From Siphlonurus alternatus (taxonomy: Eukaryota > Arthropoda > Insecta > Ephemeroptera > Siphlonuridae), in the NCBI GenBank assembly GCA_949825025.1, contig CATKWE010000028.1, positions 1 to 64,000 of the forward strand: a DNA stretch of 64,000 bases, written 5' to 3'. The position numbers were made by a program, and so were the translations under genes. The first letter of the stretch is position 1; the number at the start of each line of letters is the position of its first letter. The notes under the pieces are model-generated. The model was not told the DNA's origin, ran no database searches, and saw only the letters and a program-made list of their open reading frames with translations. Below are positions 1 through 9,090 of the stretch, piece by piece.

Positions 1-137
1 GGGCATTCACAAAGTCTTAAGGCCACATTTAAGGCTCGAAAATTTAAGACCAGAAATTTTGGGTCTAAAAAACAGGTCTAAAATCAAGCTTTAAATTATC
101 GAGCCTTAAATGTGGCCTTAAGACTTTGTGAATGCCC
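1..137. mobile_element. Fold-back MITE, copy A
   Basis: Almost the whole segment is one hairpin: bases 1-39 (starting GGGCATTCACAAAG) are the reverse complement of 99-137. The terminal motif matches a second fold-back element at 22831-23005, so this is a family. The left end may be cut by the window edge. No coding capacity. Confidence 0.8.
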
Positions 138-921
138 CTTATAATGTTTAATACTCAATAGCATTAAGATCTCTATGGTATATACTTTTTAATAATATAA
201 ATTATAACGCTATTATACAAACATATACATGTACGTAACATGATGCCATATCCCTTACGGGGTAAGACAGCAGCATTATTATTTTATTACCTCGACTTTC
301 CACAAACATACGAACTCGATTCTTACATACATACTCTACTTACTTCAGATGTACTCATGAAGTCATGATACTTTTTTGCCTTCTGCACTCTCTATTGCAC
401 AAAGTACTTTTGAAACACCTGTTCCTCAAACATCCTGTAATCACCTTCAACAAATAATTAAAACCTTTTTTGATTTACCTGATCTTTTCGATATTTAAAT
501 ATGCTTTTTAATAGTTAATAATAATTACAAGAAAGGAAGTTTGAATGTAAACTAATATTCTCAATTGTAACTTATTTAAATATAAATTATTTTAATAATT
601 TAATTTACTCATTAGTTTATTAAAATAAGTAAATCTGAATTCTTTCAAGAATTTCAAGTGGCTTTTCATTGAATTTTAAAGCGATAGACACGTTTTGAAA
701 GTTTTATGAAAATTTGCTTTATAAGAAAGCTTATAATTGAAAACACAACGATGTGTGAGCACATTAAAATTAATTTAAATTATTCTACAATTGCATTCTC
801 TATCATTTATTGCTATAATATTCATCAATACATAATTACATATATAACTGTTACAATTAATACGAATTCTTCTTATAATTAATTATAACAAGTTCAGTTA
901 TTCCACGATCGTAATATTAAT
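138..921. other. AT-rich host flank, no gene seen
   Basis: AT-rich sequence between the MITE and element 1. I see no open frame with recognisable protein character, no tRNA and no obvious tandem repeat. The six bases before the element (916-921, attaat) do not match the six after its right end (aatatg). Confidence 0.6.
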
Positions 922-1283
922 AGTAGTGATAATGATAAGTTAGCAAAATCTCCCTCAAGAAGGGGAATGTAAACAATGAAAATATTCTAAGTCCATGTAA
1001 ACAAATGAAAATTTTCTAAGTCCACAGCCAGCTCGTACGACTCCAGGGATTTAGTATAATATATATATTATATATAAAAAAATATAAATTTAATATAAAA
1101 TTAAGAAATCTTTTAATTTTTACGGGACAATTAAATTATGATTTTTTTTTAAAAGAAAATTTGCCAGCTCGTACGACTCCAGGGATTTTTGTTTATATAT
1201 ATTTATATATATAAATTAATTTAAAAGAAAGTTTTGCTACCTTGTACGACTCCACTGAGTCGGATATGTAATATAATATATGT
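922..1283 (+). repeat. Left terminal inverted repeat of element 1
   Basis: Bases 922-1060 match the reverse complement of the right end with one visible single-base indel (4 versus 5 G near 961-965). Further in, three copies of a motif close to CAGCTCGTACGACTCCAGGG lie at about 1028, 1165 and 1235, with AT-rich spacers that differ in length between the two ends. A weaker continuation is seen at 1420-1480 against 20010-20068. Confidence 0.92.
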
Positions 1284-1618
1284 AAGATAATTAGAAATGA
1301 CAATGTTAACTTTTTACTTTCTGGACTTAGTAATTTTTTATATTTTTATCATAAAAAAGATTTTTATTATTTAAATAATTTTTTCTTAATAAATATAATG
1401 AAATTATACTTTTTATGACTGGATGTGCTGCCTTCATATATGATGAAAATGATAGAAAGAGGTATGCGGTGAAAAAATCCGCGAATATATTATTCCATGT
1501 GCGTCGTATGAGAACGTTTATATTTATCACTGTAGCTACTGCTTTCTTTGCAGTATTTTAATTGTGAATCACATTTTTTATTACCACATTACTGCGCATG
1601 TGTCAACGTTTTGGAGAC

Positions 1619-1626
1619 TATATAAA
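1619..1626 (+). promoter_or_regulatory. TATA box of the first rightward gene, element 1
   Basis: TATATAAA-like box (ctatataaac) 63 bases before the ATG at 1689. A half-palindrome tgcgcatgtg lies just upstream at about 1593, resembling the TGCGCATGCGCA sites at the other promoters of these elements. Confidence 0.7.
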
Positions 1627-1688
1627 CGAGTGAACTGTATTAAATTTTATCATACGCTCTGATACATCAACCAAGTACACTAGTGAAA

Positions 1689-2876
1689 ATGGAGCCGTCA
1701 TCTCAGTCTGTTAGTCCTGATATCTTCAAAGACACAGAGGAAGCCGAGGCCGAAGCCCCGACGAGATCCATCACGCCTACTTCAAAGTCTGCAGATTCTC
1801 TTGTGGAAATTATTCCAAATACACCACCTACGAGTACCATCAGTTCTAAGATCAAGTCTGGCATCATCATTAACTTCAAAACCATTACGCTAGCTCAAGA
1901 GTGTCCAGAGTCTCCTGTGAAAGCAGTTTCACCTCAAGCTCCAGCTGACACTCCCGTCAGCTCTGACACCCAGGAAGCTCCTACTTTTGACACCAACTCT
2001 GGAACCATGACCAGTTTCACTTCTGTTAAAGAAAAGTCTGAGAATGAGGATGAAGAAGGTGAAGTGACTGACTTTGAGAGTGGTGGGGAAGAAGAAGTGG
2101 AGGAAGAAGAAGACGATGCTGATGATAAACCACTCACAACTCCCGCTAAGCGATTCAAAAAGCAGATGCAAGACCTTGGAAAAGTTCATACTCCAAAGGT
2201 TCCGAGGAAGAGGCTGCTCATCAAACCCACGGGCGATTCATGTATTTGTGAGGCCATGGAAGTGGAGCAGCGAATGAATGGTGAAAAAGCATTTTACATT
2301 GATGACTACCACATGGAAGCAGAGTTCATGGAGAAACGTCGCAAGCTTGCAGTTGAGGAAATTTTACTGAGTGCTGACTACCACATTGGACTTGACATGT
2401 CAATCCGTGTGTGTCTGCTGAATGATGCCAACCTGAGCGTGAATGACAGAGTCATAATTGTTATTCAGCAGGGAACCAATGAGATTCGCCTACCTGCCAT
2501 AAAATTTCTCAAGAGCGGAATTCCTGCCATCAGCCGTGGGCTGATCTACAAGTGCGAGATTGAGGCCATAGAATTCACTGAGGACGAGGAGGACGCTGAT
2601 GAGGAAATTGAAATCTGCAATGGAGCTGCCTACTGCTACTTCCAGAAGGACAAAATGAGTCGCTGGGCACTGATTCGTCAGTACATTGGTGACACTGTGG
2701 CTGAGAGGATCTACATATCAGCCATGACATGGGTTGAGCTGAAGGGCCTTCTGCAAGTGCTGAATCTTACAACTGAGCACTACCTCAACCTTTTGGTGCA
2801 AGGCCGAGGTGTAAATGAGCCCATTGAAAATGATGGGTCACCAACAAGGCTGCGCCGGGCCCTGTTTGATTGTTAG
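1689..2876 (+). CDS. Acidic protein of unknown function, first rightward gene
   Basis: 395 aa. I start it at the first ATG after the TATA box (1689); an in-frame GTG two codons earlier is not a credible eukaryotic start. Residues 1-150 are Ser/Thr/Pro-rich with a long Glu/Asp run, looking disordered. A short basic stretch follows (residues about 155-180). Residues about 200-385 form a folded domain that is conserved in element 2 (24776-25867). It has alternating beta-like strands and ends with the motif I-Y-I-x3-T-W-x2-L (TW at residue 347) followed by a hydrophobic helix. The same motif occurs in the 230-aa gene at 9091. A PC4-like single-strand-DNA-binding fold is one possibility, judged only from pattern. 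Position next to the terminal repeat with its own TATA box suggests an early or regulatory role (inference). Confidence 0.85.
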   Translation: MEPSSQSVSPDIFKDTEEAEAEAPTRSITPTSKSADSLVEIIPNTPPTSTISSKIKSGIIINFKTITLAQECPESPVKAVSPQAPADTPVSSDTQEAPTFDTNSGTMTSFTSVKEKSENEDEEGEVTDFESGGEEEVEEEEDDADDKPLTTPAKRFKKQMQDLGKVHTPKVPRKRLLIKPTGDSCICEAMEVEQRMNGEKAFYIDDYHMEAEFMEKRRKLAVEEILLSADYHIGLDMSIRVCLLNDANLSVNDRVIIVIQQGTNEIRLPAIKFLKSGIPAISRGLIYKCEIEAIEFTEDEEDADEEIEICNGAAYCYFQKDKMSRWALIRQYIGDTVAERIYISAMTWVELKGLLQVLNLTTEHYLNLLVQGRGVNEPIENDGSPTRLRRALFDC

Positions 2877-3131
2877 ATGCTTTTACGACAATAGTCGTAA
2901 TGTGTAGTTGCTTAGATAGTGTTATTAAATTAACATAGATGTTTTTTGCATGCAAAGTATAAAAATAATATTTAGTTGAAAAATAAAAAAATGAGATGTA
3001 AACAATAAAGTGAATAAAAACCAAACCAAAACATAAAATAAATCTTGTTATTTATATAGTATAGCATCCCTGATTTTTATATATAAAGATATAAAAAAAG
3101 TAGCAACATAAGAAAATAGTCAGTATAAGAA
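2877..3131 (+). promoter_or_regulatory. 3' end of first gene and start region of the structural block
   Basis: AT-rich spacer with AATAAA signals at about 3005 and 3015, fitting cleavage of the first transcript. It then has TATA-like tatatataaag/atataaaa at about 3078-3096, just before the ATPase start, a likely promoter for the long rightward block. Confidence 0.5.
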
Positions 3132-3779
3132 ATGGACTTGAGGTTGAAACATCCTTTCACATCATGTGTGGCTGGTCCAACATCTTCAGGAAAAAGTTAT
3201 TTTGTTCAGCAATTTATAATTAATGGATTAAAAGGATGTGACACAAAGTTTGAAAATATACTTTGGTGCTATTCTGGTTGGCATCCAGAAATACCATCAT
3301 TGGATGGTATAATAAAATTTCAAGAAGGTCTTGATGATATTGTAAGGGAGGATAATAGTTTACCTAGACTCATTGTGATTGATGACTTGATGCGAGAAAG
3401 TGGTGCTTCTATTGTTGACTTATTTACAAAAGGTTCACATCATACCAACACTTCAGTTATTTACATCACACAAAATATATTTCATCAATCTAAAGGAGCT
3501 CGAGATATAAGTTTAAATACACATTATCTTGTTTTATTTAAAAATCCAAGGGACTACACACAAATTTCACACTTGGCACGTCAGATTTTTCCATCAGGAC
3601 CAAAGTTCATACAAGAGGCATATAAAGATTCTACAACACGAGCTCATGGTTATTTGCTTGTTGACTTGAAACAGTCAACACCTGACCATTGTCGTGTGCG
3701 TACAAACATTTTAGGGGAGGAAGATCCAGGCTACCCAATTGTGTATGTACCTCAAGCTAATAAAAAGAAGAAAAAATAG
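3132..3779 (+). CDS. FtsK/A32-type DNA-packaging ATPase
   Basis: 215 aa. Predicted to power genome entry into the capsid, as in the A32-like ATPases of adintoviruses and giant viruses. Walker A is at residues 15-22 (GPTSSGKS), Walker B at about 80-85 (hydrophobic run then IDD), and a sensor-like T-Q-N-I-F segment follows near residue 118. Length is usual for the compact Polinton ATPase. The C-terminus ends in a lysine run. The gene opens the packed structural block and its stop is 18 bases before the next ATG. The element 2 homologue (26069) is strongly similar but has a premature stop. Confidence 0.95.
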   Translation: MDLRLKHPFTSCVAGPTSSGKSYFVQQFIINGLKGCDTKFENILWCYSGWHPEIPSLDGIIKFQEGLDDIVREDNSLPRLIVIDDLMRESGASIVDLFTKGSHHTNTSVIYITQNIFHQSKGARDISLNTHYLVLFKNPRDYTQISHLARQIFPSGPKFIQEAYKDSTTRAHGYLLVDLKQSTPDHCRVRTNILGEEDPGYPIVYVPQANKKKKK

Positions 3780-3797
3780 ATGTAAATTTAACCACAA

Positions 3798-4124
3798 ATG
3801 GAGGAGCAACTGACAGAGCAGCAAGTAGCAATATTGAAAATTGTGTTAAATGCTAAACCTGAACTAAGAAATGCTCTTTTAAAGCATGCTGATAAACATT
3901 TAGTTTGTACCTTATGTGAATGTGTGCTTAATATTTTACAAGGTAATATAATATTGGACGAGAAACAGAAGAAAAAATACTCCAAGCATAAGACATATTT
4001 AAGAAGCATTGTGAAAAAAACAGGCGACTGGAAAGCAAAAAGAAAATTATTACAAAAGGGTGGAAATTTTTTAATACCACTTCTTCTACCAGTTCTGGGT
4101 GCATTACTGTCTAAAATTATTTAA
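3798..4124 (+). CDS. Small Polinton-associated protein with hydrophobic C-terminus
   Basis: 108 aa. The order of segments is: helical L-T-x-Q-Q start, a Cys-containing C-E-C-V-L-N-I-L patch (about 38-48), a basic stretch (55-85), then KGG followed by a hydrophobic tail NFLIPLLLPVLGALL. I recognise this as a small frame that commonly accompanies animal Polintons; its function is not established to my knowledge. The tail after the Gly-Gly resembles a membrane-active peptide that a protease could release, by analogy with adenovirus pVI. That is inference. The element 2 homologue (26729) keeps the same layout. Confidence 0.8.
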   Translation: MEEQLTEQQVAILKIVLNAKPELRNALLKHADKHLVCTLCECVLNILQGNIILDEKQKKKYSKHKTYLRSIVKKTGDWKAKRKLLQKGGNFLIPLLLPVLGALLSKII

Positions 4125-4130
4125 ATCAAC

Positions 4131-4844
4131 ATGGAAGAAGCTACAAAAATGATCCTCGTTCCACCTGAAATTTTTTCAAGACTTGACACAAAACAGCTTT
4201 CTGGGATGGATAAAGAAATGCACAGTATACTATATAACACAAATTGTTCTGACGAGTTAAAATGGAAAATGTACTCTCAAACTTTACATAAATATTTACA
4301 TTTTGTGAAAGAAAAAGAAAAAGCTATTGAAATACCACTTATAAATAAAAAACCACAACCAGATGCAGATCCAGTTGAAGAAGCCCTTATTGAAAATAAA
4401 ACTTTACTTCCAACAAAAGATGCTCAAGTAATACATTTACTTAAAAAAGCGTTACCAAAAACTATGAAAGACAAAGGAATAGAGCTATTAAATATATTAA
4501 TGGCTGGGCCTTTTGTATCCTGGAATGAAACGGGAGAAATTAATGTTAATGGCAAAGACATTAAAAATTCAAATATAGTTGATCTTATATGTAACGCTGT
4601 CAAGTCCAGGGGCAATGCTAACCCAGCAGGTTGGCAGGAGTTTACTAAGGCTGTTATTGACTCCAATGTGCCACGACAATTTTTGGGAAAAAATATACAG
4701 GATTCTTACTTGACTGCTGTAAACAGTGCTCCTGTGACTCCTCAGCCATCAACATCAAGGACTCCTGTAGTTCCTACAGTTGCAAAACGTAGAAAAATAC
4801 ATTATTCACCCTATGCAAGTACTTGGACAAAATTTAAACTATGA
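4131..4844 (+). CDS. Conserved Polinton-associated protein, unknown function
   Basis: 237 aa; 6 bases after the previous stop, and its TGA overlaps the integrase ATG (ATGA). Conserved blocks shared with element 2 (27058): residues 6-75 (M-I-L-V-P-P-E-I-F, a helical W-K-M-Y-S region and K-E-K-E-K-A-I-E-I-P); a variable linker; residues about 100-185 with LKKALPKT, an N-G-K-x-I-K-N-S-N-I-V-D-L block and N-V-P-x2-[FY]-[LI]-G-K-N-I; and a basic end W-[ST]-K-F-K. The S-N-I-x-D-L and N-V-P blocks recall proteins common in invertebrate Polintons. No catalytic motif is visible; a virion or DNA-binding role is only guessed from its place in the structural block. Confidence 0.82.
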   Translation: MEEATKMILVPPEIFSRLDTKQLSGMDKEMHSILYNTNCSDELKWKMYSQTLHKYLHFVKEKEKAIEIPLINKKPQPDADPVEEALIENKTLLPTKDAQVIHLLKKALPKTMKDKGIELLNILMAGPFVSWNETGEINVNGKDIKNSNIVDLICNAVKSRGNANPAGWQEFTKAVIDSNVPRQFLGKNIQDSYLTAVNSAPVTPQPSTSRTPVVPTVAKRRKIHYSPYASTWTKFKL

Positions 4845-5902
4845 GCAAATTACTTTCAAAGATATATTTTGATACAAAACATCCTGCTGGATATAGTAGC
4901 TACAGTACACTTCGGAAGCATGTGCCTAAGAGCATTTCAGACAAAAAAATTAAAGATTTTTTAAGTGGTCAGGAAGCGTACACTCTCCATGCACCTGCAA
5001 GAAAAAAATTTAAACGAGACATTGTTTTTGTTACTAATATTGACGACGTTTGGCATGTGGATTTAGCTGACATGCAGAAGTTTAAGCAGGAAAATGATGG
5101 TGCTTGCTATATACTTATAGCCATTGATGTCTTAAGTAAGTTTGCAATGGTGCGTGTGTTAAAAAATAAGTCTGCTGAAACAGTTAAAAGTGCACTAGAA
5201 GATATTATAAATAAAGTAGCACGCAAGCCATTGAAAATTTGTGTTGATAAAGGACTTGAATTTAAAAACAAAATTTTGAAAACATTTTTAAAAAATAGTG
5301 ACATTGGTATGTATAGTACTGAAAATGCAGACATCAAGGCTTGCGTGGCTGAGAGGTTTATACGCACATTAAAAACAAAGCTGTGGAGATATTTTACACA
5401 TAGCAACAGTCATAGGTATGTTGATGTACTTCAAGACATTATAAAAGGATATAACGCCACTGATCATAGTAGCATTGGCACAACACCAGTCAGTGTGAAT
5501 GAACACAACTTTTTATCTGTCTGGAAAAAATTATATCAACATCAACTTCCAATAGATGGAACAAAACCAAAGCTGCAAGTTGGTGACAATGTTAGGATAA
5601 GTAAAACAAAAAAAGCATTTAGTAAAGGTTATGAAAATAACTATTCAAAAGAAATATTTGTTATTAATAATGTACTGCAGAGGAGACCTATAATGTATGA
5701 ACTTTGTGACTTACAAGGTGAAAAAATAGCTGGTCGATTTTATGAATGTGAACTTCAAAAGGTTGGCTTACCTGAGTTTCATAAAATTGATAAAATCATT
5801 AAAACCAGAGGAAAAGGTGACAGAAAGGAGCTGTTTGTCAGTTGGATTGGTTACCCCGAGAAGTTCAACAGTTGGATCAGTGCCAGCAATATTAAAAAAT
5901 AA
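4841..5902 (+). CDS. INT: Retrovirus-type integrase with chromodomain
   Basis: 353 aa. Inserts the element into host DNA, which gives the 6-bp target duplication seen for element 2. The catalytic D-D-E core is complete: D74 (V-W-H-V-D-L), D136 (C-V-D-K-G-L-E-F) and E171 (V-A-E-R-F-I-R-T-L-K), with D,D(35)E spacing. Residues about 250-310 look like the SH3-like beta domain. Residues about 310-353 form a chromodomain (L-F-V-S-W-I-G-Y-P near 328 and N-S-W near 343), as expected for Polinton integrases. The classical HHCC zinc finger is not evident at the N-terminus. The start overlaps the upstream stop by four bases. Confidence 0.96.
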   Translation: MSKLLSKIYFDTKHPAGYSSYSTLRKHVPKSISDKKIKDFLSGQEAYTLHAPARKKFKRDIVFVTNIDDVWHVDLADMQKFKQENDGACYILIAIDVLSKFAMVRVLKNKSAETVKSALEDIINKVARKPLKICVDKGLEFKNKILKTFLKNSDIGMYSTENADIKACVAERFIRTLKTKLWRYFTHSNSHRYVDVLQDIIKGYNATDHSSIGTTPVSVNEHNFLSVWKKLYQHQLPIDGTKPKLQVGDNVRISKTKKAFSKGYENNYSKEIFVINNVLQRRPIMYELCDLQGEKIAGRFYECELQKVGLPEFHKIDKIIKTRGKGDRKELFVSWIGYPEKFNSWISASNIKK

Positions 5903-5905
5903 AAA

Positions 5906-6646
5906 ATGGAGGACGAATTTTATATTACATTATTAAGCGACTCCTCAGCTACATTACATCCAAAAAACACCACATCCTGCTTTACCAATAAGCTGCAAAA
6001 GAGAATTGTTCTTCATGAAGCATGGGAAGTTGCTGTTCATGAAATACATTTTCCAATGACTTTATGTAATTTTTACGGTCAAAACAGCAGAGCGTGGACC
6101 AAGCATGGTGGCATGACAAGAAAAAGATGTATTATTCAAGATACTTACACACTTAATGTTGAAAACATATTACAAAAAATTCAAGAAGATTTGGATTATG
6201 AATACACATTTAAACTTGATAAAAATAGAGTTTTATGTACCTCAGATATTGTGGATGATGTGAGACTTAGACTCACAAGGACTTTGGCTATGCAGTTAGG
6301 ATTTCCTAATGCAACTGACTTCAGAGGACAGTACATTCAAGCACCCCATTCACCAGATTTTAATGTGGGTATTCCATCGCAAGCTTACTTGTATTGCAGC
6401 ATAGTAAAACCACAACTTTTTGGTGACAGAGTAAGCAAAATTTTGAAATGTATTACTATAGATATTAATTCATATGTTCATGGTGGCAGTGGTTGTATCT
6501 TTTATAAAGTCCCTCAATATGCACCAATAGCACTGAAGGAAATTGATGAAATTTCCATTGATATAAAAGACAGAAATGAAGAACTTTTACCATTCATAAG
6601 TGGAACCTGCTCTGTGCTACTACACTTTCGTCGCTGCTCCTCATAA
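5906..6646 (+). CDS. Penton (minor capsid protein, single jelly roll)
   Basis: 246 aa, begins three bases after the integrase stop. The N-terminus has the pattern of the penton family of Polintons and adintoviruses: L-L-S-D-S-S, then N-T-x2-C-F-T-N-K-L and W-E-V-A-V-H-E-I-H-F-P, about residues 9-52. The C-terminal third has the conserved I-D-E-I-S-I-D-I-K-D and L-L-H-F-R-R blocks. It would form the vertex capsomer together with the major capsid protein at 7155. Identification is by family pattern and neighbourhood. Confidence 0.88.
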   Translation: MEDEFYITLLSDSSATLHPKNTTSCFTNKLQKRIVLHEAWEVAVHEIHFPMTLCNFYGQNSRAWTKHGGMTRKRCIIQDTYTLNVENILQKIQEDLDYEYTFKLDKNRVLCTSDIVDDVRLRLTRTLAMQLGFPNATDFRGQYIQAPHSPDFNVGIPSQAYLYCSIVKPQLFGDRVSKILKCITIDINSYVHGGSGCIFYKVPQYAPIALKEIDEISIDIKDRNEELLPFISGTCSVLLHFRRCSS

Positions 6647-6648
6647 AT

Positions 6649-7146
6649 ATGAATTCATATACAACATATTACTTGAAACAAGCTCAATCAGGAGTTGGAA
6701 ATGCATATTTTCGTGAACAAACAGGAAGAGGCATTGGAAATTTTTTTGGTAAAATGCTTCGCTCAGTATTGCCACTTCTTAAGAGTGGCTTGTCAGCAAT
6801 TAAGGACGAAGCACTCTCAGGAGGTGTTGGTGTACTTTCTGACACAATAAAACTAGTGCCTATTAAAGAAAGCCTCCAGAATAGAGTAAGAAACATGGGT
6901 CATAACTTAACTGAGAGAGCTGTTCAGAAAATGAGTGGTTCGGGAAGAGTATATAAGCGTAAGAATTCAAAAAATAATCAGTCTGCAACTGTAACTAAGA
7001 AACGAAAGACCTCTGCTACCTCGAAGAAAAAAAAAGCAACAAAAAAAGTAAAAAAACAAGTGAAACGTCTGAAACCCAAGAAAAAGAAGTGCGTGAAAAA
7101 AGCTAAAAGAAAGAATACACAAACATTTTCTGACATTTTTGGCTAA
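6649..7146 (+). CDS. Basic virion core protein, pVI/pX-like, with protease sites
   Basis: 165 aa. Residues 1-30 are Gln/Gly-rich. Residues about 31-52 form an amphipathic helix (G-N-F-F-G-K-M-L-R-S-V-L-P-L-L). The C-terminal 65 residues are very rich in lysine, like a DNA-condensing core protein. Sites fitting the adenovirus-protease consensus (M/I/L/N/Q)-X-G-X|G lie at Q13-S-G-V|G17, Q24-T-G-R|G28 and M95-S-G-S|G99; all three positions are also present in element 2. Cleavage would release the helical part from the basic tail. Function is inferred from composition, sites and position before the major capsid gene. Confidence 0.85.
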   Translation: MNSYTTYYLKQAQSGVGNAYFREQTGRGIGNFFGKMLRSVLPLLKSGLSAIKDEALSGGVGVLSDTIKLVPIKESLQNRVRNMGHNLTERAVQKMSGSGRVYKRKNSKNNQSATVTKKRKTSATSKKKKATKKVKKQVKRLKPKKKKCVKKAKRKNTQTFSDIFG

Positions 7147-7154
7147 CAGATTCA

Positions 7155-8462
7155 ATGGCTTTCATTCATAATAACTCTCCTGAATGTACCAAGAGTGAAC
7201 TAGACCTATTTGCTCTGCCACCCACACAAATTAGCATTGAAAATTCAGAAGTATTGTACATTAAACCAAATGCTTCAATTGACAACGAAGCTCCTCTTGA
7301 GTTTTCTATTCCTATTAGTGCTGATGATTACTTAGACCCTTCACATACATATTTAAAACTCTTGGTTAGCATAAAAACTGATAAAGGAGAAGACATTGTA
7401 GCTGATGTTAACAAAGTTGGTCCTGTGAACAATTTTCTTCATTCACTTTTTTCAGAAGTAAGTGTTTCAATGAACAACAAAATGTTGTCACCACCATCAC
7501 AGTTGTACCCATACAGAGCGTACTTTGAAACATTATTTAATTATAATGTTACAGCAAAGGAAAGTCATCAAACCATGGCTTTATATTATAAAGACACAGC
7601 TGGAAAAATGAATGACTTAGACGCAAATGTGGGACTTGCACAACGAAGGGCACATATCAAAGGCAGTAAGCTTGTGCCTCTCCTCGGTCAAATTAAAGTA
7701 GACATATTTGGACAAAGTACATTTATTATAAATGGTGTCCCAATAGACATTCTTTTCACCAGATCTAAGCCTGCATTTTGTCTTATGGATTCTGGTGATG
7801 CAAAGTATACAATCAAAATTGCAAAAGCAACGTTACTTGTGCGACGAGTGAGAATATCTCCATCAATTCTAGTGGCACACAGTAAGGTGCTGGCAACAAC
7901 CAGTGCAAAGTACCCTATTAGTCGTGTAGAAATGAAGTCATTCACAATCCCACCTGGTGGTCATAACTTTGGAGAAAAGTTATTCACTGGCCCGACTCCT
8001 GTAAGAGTGTTTTTTGGACTCACCAAGAACAAAGCTGTAAATGGAGATTATACATTGAACCCATTTGACTTCCAACATTATAATATGAATTATGTCTCAC
8101 TTACTCGAGATGGAGTACCAGTCACTACTAGACCACTTGAAATGACATTTGAACCTGCAGCTCCTGACTACATTCTTTCATATTTCCACACATTTCAAGG
8201 AACCAGAATTAATTTCAGTGACGATGGTTACCATATAAATAGGGATGAGTATGGAGCTGGAGGGTATGTGATACATACTTTTGACTTGTCTCCAGATTTG
8301 TCTTCAAACCTTCACATGTGGAACTTACGAAAGAATAGTGTGATTGAGCTGGAAATACGGTTTGACAAAAGTTTAACAGACACTTTGACTTGTGTAGTTT
8401 ACGGTGAGTTCCAGAACCTGGTGGAGATATGCAAAGACCGAAAAGTGACAGTTGATTTCTAA
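7155..8462 (+). CDS. MCP: Major capsid protein (double jelly roll)
   Basis: 435 aa, the usual size for Polinton major capsid proteins. The N-terminus has the family signature S-E-L-D-L-F-x3-P-P-T-Q-I-S-I-E, then A-P-L-E-F-S-I and D-Y-L-D-P. Long beta-rich segments follow, and a conserved D-P-x-Y-I-L-S-Y-F/T-F-Q block lies near residues 335-350. Trimers would build the icosahedral shell with the penton at 5906. The stop is immediately followed by the protease ATG. The element 2 homologue is about three-quarters identical by eye. Confidence 0.95.
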   Translation: MAFIHNNSPECTKSELDLFALPPTQISIENSEVLYIKPNASIDNEAPLEFSIPISADDYLDPSHTYLKLLVSIKTDKGEDIVADVNKVGPVNNFLHSLFSEVSVSMNNKMLSPPSQLYPYRAYFETLFNYNVTAKESHQTMALYYKDTAGKMNDLDANVGLAQRRAHIKGSKLVPLLGQIKVDIFGQSTFIINGVPIDILFTRSKPAFCLMDSGDAKYTIKIAKATLLVRRVRISPSILVAHSKVLATTSAKYPISRVEMKSFTIPPGGHNFGEKLFTGPTPVRVFFGLTKNKAVNGDYTLNPFDFQHYNMNYVSLTRDGVPVTTRPLEMTFEPAAPDYILSYFHTFQGTRINFSDDGYHINRDEYGAGGYVIHTFDLSPDLSSNLHMWNLRKNSVIELEIRFDKSLTDTLTCVVYGEFQNLVEICKDRKVTVDF

Positions 8463-9011
8463 ATGGAGAGCATACATTATGCTCCATTAACGAACTTGGA
8501 TATAAGTCGTGTGCTTCAAAGAGACCCCTGCACAAAAAAAATATTCAAAGGTGTTTATGCAGCTGATACGTTGCCAAAGAAGGCAAGGAAAAATAGTGCA
8601 TACATTGTGAACACAGACAAACAAGATATGCCAGGTGCTCACTGGGTGGCAATTTACTTTGATAATTTTGGTAACGCTGAATATTTTGATTCATATGGGC
8701 TACCTTCAATTGTAAAAAGTCATGAACAATTTATTAAAAGAAACAGTGATAATTGTGTAAATAATACTAAAACATTGCAAAGTTTAACTTCATCTGTATG
8801 TGGACACTATTGTATATTATTTGTAAGTGCAAAAGCACATTATATTAGTTTAAATAATTTTATTCATAACTTTCATTGTAATGATGTTTATTCAAATGAT
8901 GCATATGCAATCCTTGGATTTCGATTATTTTTTGATGTTGTTAAGGGACATAAAAATGCAAAAAACGAAGACTTAATATGTCGAGCAAAGTGCGCATGCG
9001 CTAAGTGGTAG
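8463..9011 (+). CDS. PRO: Adenain-type cysteine protease
   Basis: 182 aa. Maturation protease of virion proteins, clan CE. Catalytic residues are visible in order: H60 (P-G-A-H-W), D76 (E-Y-F-D-S-Y-G), Q106 (T-L-Q-S-L) for the oxyanion hole, and C113 (S-V-C-G-H-Y-C). It starts directly after the capsid stop. The last codons (C-A-C-A-K) are encoded by the TGCGCATGCGC palindrome that lies upstream of the next gene's TATA box, so this end serves as both protein and promoter. Candidate substrates are the core protein at 6649 and the small protein at 3798. Confidence 0.95.
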   Translation: MESIHYAPLTNLDISRVLQRDPCTKKIFKGVYAADTLPKKARKNSAYIVNTDKQDMPGAHWVAIYFDNFGNAEYFDSYGLPSIVKSHEQFIKRNSDNCVNNTKTLQSLTSSVCGHYCILFVSAKAHYISLNNFIHNFHCNDVYSNDAYAILGFRLFFDVVKGHKNAKNEDLICRAKCACAKW

Positions 9012-9027
9012 TTTTTCACTATATAAA
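8991..9027 (+). promoter_or_regulatory. NRF-1-like palindrome plus TATA box for the 230-aa gene
   Basis: TGCGCATGCGCT at 8991-9002 sits inside the 3' end of the protease gene. TATATAAA lies 18 bases downstream at 9020-9027, and the ATG of the next gene is at 9091. The same order and nearly the same spacing occur in element 2 (31987 and 32016). TGCGCATGCGCA is the consensus for animal NRF-1 and insect Ewg. Confidence 0.75.
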
Positions 9028-9090
9028 GGAAATCATGTATAATATTTTCTTCATTTTAAACTTACCTGTAAAGAGACACACATCATCACA

